Assembly (NCBI GenBank): GCA_032718565.1
Contig: JAVGVS010000023.1
Coordinates: 2,174,493 to 2,238,492 of the forward strand
Length of the DNA: 64,000 bases
From: Distichodus sexfasciatus
Lineage: Eukaryota > Chordata > Actinopteri > Characiformes > Distichodontidae
Direction: 5' to 3'
The notes under the pieces are model-generated. The model had not been told where the DNA came from. It saw nothing but the letters and a program-made list of their open reading frames with translations, and ran no database searches. Below, one piece after another: positions 44,457 to 55,081 of the stretch. Position 1 is the stretch's first letter, and each line of letters begins with the position of its first letter. The translations under genes and the position numbers were made by a program.

Positions 44457-47400
44457 ATGAATCCCGTGTTGGGCGAGAACGCGCTCCAGCAGCATCCCGG
44501 TCTTGGAACCCATTTTGACGCGTCGGGCGTGGGGATTTTTAACGAGTCGTTGGTGTACGGCTCACACGAGCCCGGCTTTTTCTTGGGGGAGCATGGCGTT
44601 ACCGGACAAGACAGTTTGTCCGGGTTGGATTTCGGTGCTTTGCCTCATAGCGGCGTTCCCTATCTGCACATGAACAGTTTTGCGCAGCGCGCGCCGCCAC
44701 CCGCCGCCGCGGCTCTGCGGAACGACTTGGGCTCCAACATCAGCGTGCTCAAAACTCTCAATTTGCGCTTCCGCTGCTTTCTAGCCAAGGTGCACGAATT
44801 AGAACGTCGCAATAAAGCTCTGGAGAAGCAGCTGCAGCAGGCGTTGGAGACCAACAATGACAGTGGAGGATGTGGAGAAGGTAAAAAGGCCCTGACTAGA
44901 GACATTGGGGTGCAAACTGGGTTTATTGGGCCAATTTCGTTCCGGCCAGACTTGTTAACAATCCAGAACGCAAACAACTGCACCTACTTTTCCAGTGGCC
45001 TCTTGTCCCCCAGCACCACCACCAACTCAATCCTTTCACTTGACCCCAACAGCAAGAGTACGCTTATGAATTTGAAGCCCACAAGCCTGACAGACTCTAA
45101 TTCCAACCTCTCAATTCCAAGTTTTTCCATCAGCCCTTCTTCTCCAGTTGACCTCAGCCCTAAAACCATCACCAATATCAATGAAAAATATGTCAGCACC
45201 GGGACTGGGACAGCCCCCAACCCGCCACCCAGGTTTCTTCCTGGAAATGCTTGGACCAACAACCACGGTCGCAGATTCAGCACAGGCTGGGAGCCAAGAG
45301 GATTGGGCCCCGGCATGTCGTGGATGCACACAGATGGGGTCGGGGTCCAAATTGACACCATCACTCCAGAGGTTCGAGCCTTGTACAATGTGCTGGCCAA
45401 GGTTAAGCGGGAAAGGGACGAATACAAGCGAAGGTCAGTCATACAGTATGTCATATATAAAGGATCTTAACTATACAAATATCAGTTTGACTCATTTTAT
45501 TATGCAGGATCTGTTGCATGGTGGACATTTCAACATTGCAAATGTCTCTAAAGATGACATAAAGCCTTCAAATTTGTCGTTAAGCATAAATTTGAGAGTT
45601 TCCCACTTTACAGTGATACCTCTCAGGCATATTAATGTTCCAACATTACATAAGATCCACTAGAGGGAATCAGACTGAATCACACCTGTACATTCAGGTG
45701 TGTAAATATGTTTAGATATAATTTGTTATGTAGATGTTGCAGTTATTTTAGCTGATTTAAACTTGTCTGGAGTAGCACCTTTTTAGTTTTCAAAACCCTT
45801 ACTCCATAAAGTCAAGAAGCAGGAAGATCTAAAACTAGGTTGATTTTTGGAGTGAATTTTGGATGTTGTAAGGTTTGGTGTGTATATGTTGAAGTTGAAT
45901 ATTTTGTGTGCTTGTAAAATATCTGTTAAAGATTTTTTTTATTAAATTGGCAATACTGTTTATATTAAAGGGAAATCTTTCTCATTTTCACATCATTATT
46001 ATGTAATATTTCATGACATATGCTGTTGAATTGTTTCTTGGCTTGTGGACTGCTGAAGACTTTACTAACATGCATCAGATTTAAACTATATGATCTGCTC
46101 TGCTTAATAAGGATGAAAACAGTGACATCACGTTGGACAAGAAAAGCAGGAATGCCACCATTACATGGGCAAACACACACTCTGTTTCACTTCCGCCTCC
46201 CCCACCTCATGCCTCAGCATCTGCAATGCAGCACTACAATGAGTGCTGCTAGTGCCTGTAATCCCACAAGAGGATACTTACTAACTTTTACCTTTTTCTC
46301 TTTTACGCTTTCATTCTCTCTCCTCTTTCTCTCTCACGCCTTTCACTACACTGACTTTCTCAGATAGTTGTCTTCCTTTATCTTACAATGAATACACACA
46401 GTCATGTGTTCTTATGGATAGGCATTCGTCATAATTTTTTTTATGTTTTGCAGTTTATGAAGTGGGAAGCCAAAACACTTAAGATACTCCTCTGCCGTGC
46501 CAAAATTAAGTCTTTTTTCTATAAATCTCAAACTGGTCTATAGTTGCAGTGTTATAATGTCTGGGCATTACATAGGAGAGGAAATGATGTGGCATGAAAT
46601 CAGAAGATTCACAGGACTAGTAGCAAACCGTGGAGTTAAATTACCTGCTGTAGCTGAGATCCTGTGACATCTGAAGCTGAGGTTGGCATCTCCATCTTGT
46701 CTTGGGTCTTTCCCCTTCAAAATACATTAAGACCTTCAACATCTACTAAAAATAAAGAATAAAGATTCTTTAACAAATATATTGGGTGTTTATCAATTTT
46801 AGCATCAAGGCCTAAAGAACAGGTTCTTAATCTCAAAATGTGTTTTTTGGTTACAATTCCAATACAGACTCCCGGGCTTTAGGTATGGGATGATGCTAAG
46901 TACTGATCTGCTACTAGTACGAGTGTTTCATGAATAAGACGCATGTCTCACCGTGCGGAAGATTCAAGATTCTTTATTAGTTTGTTGTTATACCAGTACC
47001 ACAGATAGTAAAATGTATATATTTTTATATTTATATTTGTAATAGATGGGAGGAAGAGTATACAGTAAGACTGGACCTGCAGGAGAAGATTGCAGAGCTT
47101 GAAGAGGTAAAATGTGACAATGGTTGTCATTGTTAACATATATGAATCATTATAATCAGTGGTCAGTGTTTTTGGCCACTATCTGTCCATAAGTGCTTCC
47201 TTTTAACCTTTAGCTTTCTTAATGGCGTGTTCACAAATGTCTGTCTGTGTATGTTTAGGAGCTCCAGGAGAGTGAAGTGTGTCAGGACGAACTTGCTCTC
47301 AGAGTAAAGCAACTAAAAGCCGAGCTGGTTCTGTTCAAAGGTCTTATGAGCAATGTGAGTTATTAATTGTTGGCAAATTTGGATTGTGGATCACTGGGGG

Positions 47401-50400
47401 ATGCAAATATGAGTCCAAGCATAATTATCACTGCTGTATATTTTACCTAGACCTCTCTTCTACTGCAGGACCTTTCAGAGCTGGATAGTAAGATCCAAGA
47501 GAAAGCAATGAAGGTGGACATGGACATCTGCAGACGAATCGACATCACCGCACGCCTTTGTGATGTGGCTCAGCAGAGGAACTGCGAAGACATGATTAAG
47601 TTTTTCCAGGTGTGTTTACTGCACTTTAAGTTAAACCTAAAGTAGATGACCAGTAGTTCCTTTAACTTCCACTGGCACCTTTAAAAGGACAATCTTTCAA
47701 AGAGTACTATGAAGTCAAATATTTAATTAAGACAATTTCTGAGAGAGAAAAGTATAATAAAAAAACACTTAAGTAACCAAAACAGAAGCTATGTCTATGT
47801 CCTTTACACACATTTTACACACACATTATGCTTTTTAATTGTTTAAAATGTCCTAAGATGGCATGCAAAAACTCCCTTAGAAGAAAAAAGGAAGACATGT
47901 TGGAGACATTTTCCATAAAGGAAAGAGATAAAAGGTTAAATGTTAAAAGGTTAAATGATGAGCCCTATGCAATGAAAAACCTTTGACAAAAATGTTTTAA
48001 GAGCAAAGTTTGATCCTTCACACATCTACAGTATGAGGGCCATCTTGGTCAAAATGATGTTGCTCTATACTGTAGGAGGAGAACTATCCATGCAATATCT
48101 TCACATCAGTTACAAGCAAGTTCAATTGATTCAAGACAGTAACAGAATACATAAAAGTTTTACAGTTAGAACAAACCACAGTTACCTTGCTTTTATCCAC
48201 AAATATTTGTTTCAATTGTTAATCTGTGTTTTTAATTTGTTAATTCGTTATTTTATAAGAAATAATTCAGTGTGTGTGAATACATGCAGTCGAACATCTT
48301 ATTAATGAAACTGTTACTGGATCAGTACTAAGTAACAATACTCAAAGCCTAGTTATCTGTATTGGGATTGAAAAAGTTGGATTTGTGCAACTCTGCTCTG
48401 AAATAATGTTGTGCTGATGCCTGGGGTAATTTCGGTAACGTGCATAATGTCAATGACAAATAATGCCAATATGGTATAAATGGCTTGTGGTAGTGTTAAG
48501 GGGATGGCACAATTTTTTTTTACAAATGGATATAGGAGAGGAAAAGACTTTGAATTAGACACCAGACATAACTGCCACAGTGTGGCTTCACCTCAACTTG
48601 CCTGAGTGCAGTCTAATTGTGTTTGTTGATAAGCAACAAGCTGCTTAAGTATCAACTTGTTTTGGTCCTTAATTAGATTAGCGACTTGGTAGCTAAAGAC
48701 GAATGTGTGTATGTTCTAGCTTTTCAGCCTAACCACAACCAACGCAAAATAATCTTTTAGCAGGTGGTCACTCCTCCATCAACATTAACCCGGCGTCCCC
48801 GTAAACAGGCCACTCAGTCCACGAAGAGCGTCGATGGCGAGGAACCCAGCAGCATCTCCGAGAGCGAGGACGGAGGGAGTAAAGAGGCAGAGCTCGGTGG
48901 CTCATCCGCCAATCAGGTCAATGAGGAAATGCAGAAGATGCTGAACCAGTTGTAAGTTTGCAGGTTTTCTGGGATGAAGACTTTCAATTTTTAAGAGGTT
49001 ACATTGTACTGGTTACTAGGGGTATGGAAAAAATTTAATCGAATCGTCATTCTTTTGCTGTTGATTAAAAATTGGTTCATGTATTGCAAAAAATTCTTCA
49101 TATTTTTCATCTAACGTAATGGTACTAGTTTCTTTTTCCCCGAAACAAGTTCATCTCGCCAGTCCTATAGACCTGCCCAGATAGACCTCCTTCGCATGAG
49201 CGTGGAGGAAATGCAGTCAGTATATGTATGCATATATATGCATTACATTTAGTAAACTACAGCTGATTCAATGTGATTCTTTTGTTGATTTGCCACACTC
49301 AAATGGGAAAAGTAACAGCAATGTGGAAACAAACTCATCGATGTACTAAACTGTGAATCATTTATGAATCTTGAATTGATTTTGAATAATGAATTGGGAG
49401 CCCAAGAATCGGATCTAATTGAATTGTGAGATTTTCTGAATAGTTCATCCATCAATTCAATTATATTGGCAGAAGTGCATTTGCACATAAGAATTGTGCC
49501 TTATTGGCTTCACGGAAGAATTCTGTACTAATTGTGATTCACTGTCTTAACCACCTTGACCTTTTCAGACAGATTAAGTTGGTTAACCGCCTGCATAATG
49601 CTTGTGCACGTGTCTGTGTGTGTTGCAGGCGTGAGTGTGAGTTTGAGGATGACTGCGATAGCCTGGCATGGGAAGAGACTGAGGAGACTCTGCTGCTCTG
49701 GGAGGATTTCCCAGGATACACCTTGGGAGTAGAACCTCAGGGAGAGGTATTTATTTCTCATTAATACCTTATGCTGCATTGGCTGTTTGTTCTTAGTCAT
49801 CTCAGCGTCTAGGACACATGGTTTAGGTATGAAGTTACACGTACAGTGATTACTAGACAAGGAGGTATTGAGCTGGTTCCTTGAACATGGATTAAGTCTA
49901 GTCTTGGACTAAATTGCTGTACCAGTGGAGATTTAACACTGAAAGAAAAAGTTAGTCTAGGACTAGGCTTGATCTTACACTAGGAAATTGATCCATAATT
50001 TCTAAGTTGAAAGATACATAGACAAAAAATGTTAAAATGTTGCCTTAACAAGGAGTCAAATGTGGTTTTGATTTTATTTGATTGGTTTCAGTCATTAGAC
50101 AACTGTAGATAAAATTAATATGGATTAAAAAGAACAAAAAGAAGAACTTGCCTTTTAGAGATACTGTATGTGTTTTGAGGGAAACTTGGACACCAGCACT
50201 TCCTCCTAAACACTGAGTTTTTGCAAGAATATATTATAGAACGGTTTTGCAGTTAAAATTGCCTTGCAATTTCTTTTAAAAACGACTATTTGTTAATCTG
50301 TTTTTTTCTATCTTGTCATGTAAATAGATATTTTGTTCCATTCTGCTGCACCAGAATAAATAAAGATGATGTTACAGACTTTATAGCTGTTTAGGTCAAC

Positions 50401-51766
50401 CAAACCAGCTCTTATGTAATGTTCATGATATATTTTTGTAAAATAATAGGACAAGTAACTTGAGATTCTGCCATTCAATTAAAAAAAATAGATGGGGATC
50501 TCTTTACAACATAATGTTCTTCAATACAAGGCCAAAGCAAGAAATCAATGGTCAGGTTCTTCACATTTTTGCACTGAAATATATAAATGGTACTTTTCTT
50601 CTACTGCATCATACTCTAGCTTCTATATAACTAGGCCTTAAACTGTTTGATACAACTGGAATTTTACATTTGGTTTGTTAAGGGGAACTGAATTTAGAAT
50701 AAATCATTGCTCTATTTTTCATGTTTTTCTACACGCACACCTATATAGCAGGAGGAGTCCATAGAGAAGGTGATAAAGGACACTGAGTCATTGTTCAAGT
50801 CTCGTGAGAAGGAATATCAAGAGACTATTGATCAGATAGAGGTAAGAGCATTCAGCATGTGTCTCATCAGTGTGGTATGTGTGAACATAAAGAATTTCTT
50901 TGTGAATCTGTTTGGAAGTAACACAGACAATTTTATCTTAAAGAAATATTTTCTTTTTCAAACTGGGTGTGGAGTGCAGGGGTTACACAGGTTAAGGAAG
51001 GGGATGGAGAGATAAAGGAAGCTCTCCATCTTTGACCCTCCGTATTGACATTTGCATTTATGGCATTTAGCAGTAATGTTTTAAGTGGAGGAATGGATGA
51101 GAGTGGATGTCTATTCTTGCATTTGTCTGTCTCCAGCTGGAGCTGGCCACAGCCAAGTCGGACATGAACAGGCATCTGCATGAGTATATGGAGATGTGCA
51201 GTATGAAAAGGGGCCTTGATGTACAGATGGAGACTTGTAGGAGGCTGATCACACAGAGTGGAGACAGGTACACACACCACAAACAGAAACACACTCACAC
51301 AGAATGAATTTTACATTACATATGAAAATAATGTGTAACTTCAGGATAAGGCTATAAGATATGCGGGGAATGACAGTATTTTTCCATGATATAAAAAAAT
51401 GATCGTTATTGTGATTGGAGTGAATTTATAGGGGGGTGCTTCTAAAGGGGAACTAAAAATAAGAATTTTGAACAATGCTCAGATAGACTTCTCTTGCAGA
51501 TTAGAAAATGAGAACTGAGTAAGTTTCCCTTTTGTATCAAGCAGCAAAAATTGTATCAAGACATATTTGTCTTCATTGACATTGACAACATTTCCATAAT
51601 TTTTCTTTACAGAAAATCTCCCCTTCTCCTGTCTGTGAGTGTAGACGACGGGGAAGAGAAGGAGAGGAAGAGGGCAACAGTTTTGTCAGACTGTGGGAGT
51701 AACGAAGGAAACTGTGATACTCAGGACAACCGTTCTGTTCCTCTTATGCCCTGGAAAAAGTCCTAA
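44457..51766 (+). CDS. iffo1: Intermediate filament family orphan 1 (IFFO1)
   Basis: IFFO1 is a nuclear intermediate-filament-like scaffold reported to bind XRCC4 and lamin A and to hold broken chromosome ends together. Coding exons: 44457-45433, 47046-47106, 47259-47354, 47469-47609, 48761-48951, 49629-49746, 50749-50841, 51137-51267 and 51613-51766. The total is 1962 nt, 653 aa. I chose the ATG at 44457 because MNP matches the human start; an in-frame ATG at 44418 would add 13 residues. Coil 1A is about 87-130 (ALRNDLGSNISVLKTLNLRF). A Ser/Asn/Pro-rich insert of about 170 residues follows, then VQIDTITPEVRALYNVLAKV and coil 1B to about 426. An acidic linker holds EDDCDSLAWEETEETLLLWE, and the last rod segment includes DMNRHLHEYMEMCSMKRGLD. 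The C-terminal tail is basic and acidic, with KERKR. Exons 5 and 7 each start at a tandem NAGNAG acceptor. Confidence 0.95.
45434..47045. other. iffo1 intron 1
   Basis: No exon seen. A retroelement 3'-end fragment (46963-47020) sits 25 bp before exon 2. The minus-strand frame over exon 1 (44984-45454) is an antisense shadow. Confidence 0.6.
46963..47020 (+). mobile_element. Retroelement 3'-end fragment beside iffo1 exon 2
   Basis: GATTCAAGATTCTTTATTAG then CAGATAGTAAAATGTATAT is related to 31720-31790. It lies just upstream of the exon 2 acceptor. Confidence 0.45.
47610..48760. other. iffo1 intron 4
   Basis: AT-rich, about 1.15 kb. No repeat family or exon recognised. Confidence 0.5.
49747..50748. 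other. iffo1 intron 6
   Basis: AT-rich, about 1.0 kb. Nothing recognised. Confidence 0.5.
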
Positions 51767-52886
51767 CAGTCTTTCAACCTTTCTGCCCTTCCTTTAAATC
51801 TGGAATTATGAAGATAACATTTTAGGGTCAATGCTAAAGATCTGTAAAAAGGCTGTCACACACTTGTAAAGGACCAGAAACCTTTTTTGACTTCACAAAT
51901 GTCACAAGTGCCCTCTAGTGGAACACATTACTACAATAGGTATTGTAGTTTCCAGAAAATGGGACCAGCATCATTCCAGAGCCCATATTTCATATTTCCA
52001 GAGCTCACATTTAGGTGTCCACTATAGTTAAATATGCTGATCTCATGGTGGTGATTAAGTGACATCTGTAAATGTTTTCTTCATAGTTCATATTTTTTTG
52101 TTTTTAGTTTTTTGTATTTTTTAAGTACTATAACTAGAATATACTGTATGGGCAGAAGTTGTTTTGTTTTCTTAGAAGACTTACTGAATCTATAGAGTAT
52201 CTGAAAACAATACTAAAAGCCATGCTAAAAATACAAAGAAAATGACTCCAGTAAAAGTGAAAAGTTACCCATTAGAATACAACTTGAGCAAATGCATCTA
52301 AAATACCTCATGAGTATTGAAAGTAATTTGCTGATATTAGTATTACATGGTATTAATTAAACATTGTGGCTCTCAAATTCTCAGTCTCAGTACAAATGTA
52401 CTAGAGTAAAAAAGTACATTATTTCATTATACTTGAAACTTGCTAAAATTGATAATACTTAGTCCAAGTACAACAGTACTTCAAATAATATTTAAGTACA
52501 GCAGCAAAGCATGCAAGCAGCTACTGTACAATCTTAACGTATTACGTTACAGCCTTAACGTAATAAAGTAAGAGCCTTAAAAATATTGAAGATATCGCCC
52601 TATTCATGCTCATTTAACTTATATGCTTTCAGAACACAAAAATGGATCGTTTCCTATCATTCAATATTTATCTTCAAAACTTGTCTTATTGGTATCAATA
52701 AACAGGTATGTCATCATATTTGACCATACACCACAAAAAAACAGTATATTTAAATCATTATCATCTATATGTCATATCACATCAGTATATCTTGTGTACA
52801 TTAATGTAAATAGAAAAGTGAATATACACATTATGACACATTAAATATATAGAAATGTGAATATGTATGTGTTATAATACATATCA
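51767..52886 (+). other. iffo1: iffo1 3'UTR (probable)
   Basis: Sequence between the iffo1 stop and the first AATAAA. The 52250-52530 part has AGTACTTTTACT-like repeat text. Confidence 0.5.
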
Positions 52887-52892
52887 AATAAA
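52887..52892 (+). terminator. iffo1: iffo1 polyadenylation signal candidate
   Basis: AATAAA in the context ATATCAAATAAAGACTG, followed by TG/T-rich sequence, about 1.1 kb after the stop codon. Confidence 0.55.
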
Positions 52893-54399
52893 GACTGAAC
52901 CTGCGTCAATGTCTGCTTTGTTTCAGAACATTAGGAGTATTTATTATGTATATGTCCAAAGTTATTTAATCAGATTCCAAAGCAATTAAAAAAATTTATT
53001 GTTTGATTACGGATACATTTACAGAACCCAGTGCCTCTGAGGTGATCTAAGGTGGTGGGAACAAACGTGTGCGTGGAGCAAACATTTAAAATGACACTAA
53101 ACTAATTTCATTTAAAGAATCTCACACATGGGCCACAAGTGTTTTGGTGAGAAAAAAATATACAGCCATCATTTTAAAAGCCATAGTTTAAAATGTAGCA
53201 CACACTTTAAACTTGATTGACAGCATAAGTAGTTTACTCATATTTCTTTTATTACACAATATGTACTAAGAAAATAAAACAAATCTTCTGAATAGTGTTC
53301 TTTGAAATACTGATTAAAGAGAACCTTCAAAAGTTTGTCTTTCAGATAAATTCAAGTACTGAGTACAATTCAGCTTACTGAGTGGCTGAGAATACTGCTC
53401 ATTAATTCCCATTTCCCTGATTGAATGCCTGTAAGATTATTATATTTACTTAATGTGTTCTTTAGAATACATTAGTAATTTGCAATGTCATGTTTTAGAA
53501 GTTTTGCAAACCAACAATTAATCTCCATACCCTTGATGTGTCATCTTTTGCCCTACTATTTAGGAAATCATTTAGATTGTGTCAGATTTCTTTTCTTTTT
53601 TGGCAGACTACCTGAATCATTTCCATTTGGTTCTGGTACTGTTCCAGTTAAGCGACGGCAGGGATCCAGCTAATGTTTTTTTTTTAAGTTTCCGACTCAA
53701 AGACTTTGTTGATTGAAGCAAAGTTGAAGCATTAGTGCTCAGCTCTTTGAATGGTTGGAACCTGGGCCTAATTTTGCTGTCACTGATTGGCAGGCAGAGC
53801 TCTGCAGTCGGCACGGCTGTTACTACATCGACTGGACTGTCTGGGGGAGTTTGCTGAGTTAGTTTTTTCAGCTGTGTTGACACCACAGCAACCTGAGCTT
53901 GCCAAAATGACAGTAAAATAAAAAAAATCTGCACCAAACAACCCATGATTAGTATAAGACAAGTACGCTTTATAGGCAAGAACACAAAGTAATTGTTGCG
54001 GTTTTGTAGGATATGTCAGGTGTAGTATGTCACCACCAGTATACAAGCTAGTATAGTCATCTACAAACTGATCCTGTCTCACCACTGGGATCCTGACCAA
54101 GACCCTAAACCCCAAGTTGCTGTAGGGGGACTGTCCCTATAATAAGGAAATTTAAGATAACTCAATTGATAAATGATAAATTACTAAATTATACTGTAGT
54201 AACCGAAATTACACTATTCATTAATATTTTCATTTGGAAATACAATAGAATATCACACGTAACTTCTTTTTGGGCTTAGAATTTTTAGATGATAAGTCTG
54301 ATAAGTTCCATAAGTGTGTGTACAAATGTGTGTAAAGACAGAAACACATTTTGGGAATTAAAATGACAATTAAAGTAACTTGGAATCTCTCCGACTCTC

Positions 54400-54440
<41 letters not shown>

Positions 54441-54442
54441 GC

Positions 54443-54478
<36 letters not shown>

Positions 54479-54500
54479 CATATGCTATTATATATTATTA
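52893..54500. other. iffo1-vamp1 spacer
   Basis: No recognised gene. A 122-codon minus-strand frame (53985-53617) has no family signature. A short fish repeat fragment (GACCAAGACCCTAAACCCCA) is at about 54095-54160, and a similar one is at 55915-55975. Trinucleotide repeats close the stretch. Confidence 0.5.
54402..54500. repeat. (GAT)n and (ATT)n microsatellites
   Basis: About 12 GAT/ATG units, then about 10 ATT units and further TTA runs. Confidence 0.95.
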
Positions 54501-54529
54501 TTATTATGCACCACTGGTCACATTTACAT

Positions 54530-54868
54530 GACCGTCCATCGTGACGCGCCAACAAAGTTACTGGAAAATTCTCTGCGCAGTGTTGTCTCTGAGAACTGCA
54601 TTAATAGTGGAAGGAGAGAGAGCGGGACAGTGAGTAAGCGAGAGAGAAAGGGAGAGATCCCTTGCTCTATCGTTCCGCCATTAGCACACGCCTGTGCTCT
54701 TTCTTCTGCTTCAAATAAAGAAATCTGTCGGGTTGACGAAGCTACTTGAGTCGTTCAGTTCCGTAACCCGCAAAGAGCAGCAGTAGGCAGAAGGGCGATG
54801 TCCGTGCGGGTACCCGTGACACGCTGCTTCATCACATCTGACCAGCGGCGCGGTCTCGAGCTCCTCCG
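54530..54868 (+). promoter_or_regulatory. vamp1: vamp1 promoter and probable first (5'UTR) exon
   Basis: A CpG-richer patch just upstream of vamp1. The sequence CTCCTCCG followed by GTAATG gives a plausible donor at 54869. TCTCTCGTTTAG at 55039-55050 gives the matching acceptor. On this model the leader is exon 1 (ending 54868) plus 55051-55083. An ATG at 54798 is in frame with the vamp1 start on the spliced transcript. Confidence 0.45.
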
Positions 54869-54972
54869 GTAATGCAGCATTGCTTCATTATTTTATGTAT
54901 ATATTAAACATATATAGCCTTTATGACAGCGTTTTATTAGTTTTTCATAACCTTGCAAATTTGTTTTATTCA

Positions 54973-54976
<4 letters not shown>

Positions 54977-55023
<47 letters not shown>

Positions 55024-55032
55024 ATATATATA
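54977..55032. repeat. (CT)n(TA)n compound microsatellite
   Basis: About 21 CT units followed by TA units, right before the predicted acceptor of the second leader exon of vamp1. Confidence 0.95.
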
Positions 55033-55081
55033 TCTATCTCTCTCGTTTAGCATCCCGACTCAAGCTTTCTGTTGTCAAAAA

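Noticed and set aside
44984..45454. 156-codon minus-strand open frame
   Set aside because: Antisense shadow of iffo1 exon 1, which is supported by homology.
45148..45663. 171-codon plus-strand open frame overlapping iffo1 exon 1
   Set aside because: Alternative frame of the same exon running into the intron; no signature.
53617..53985. 122-codon minus-strand open frame with a hydrophobic stretch
   Set aside because: No splice partners and no family recognised. It could be a decayed transposon or exon, but there is nothing to support it.
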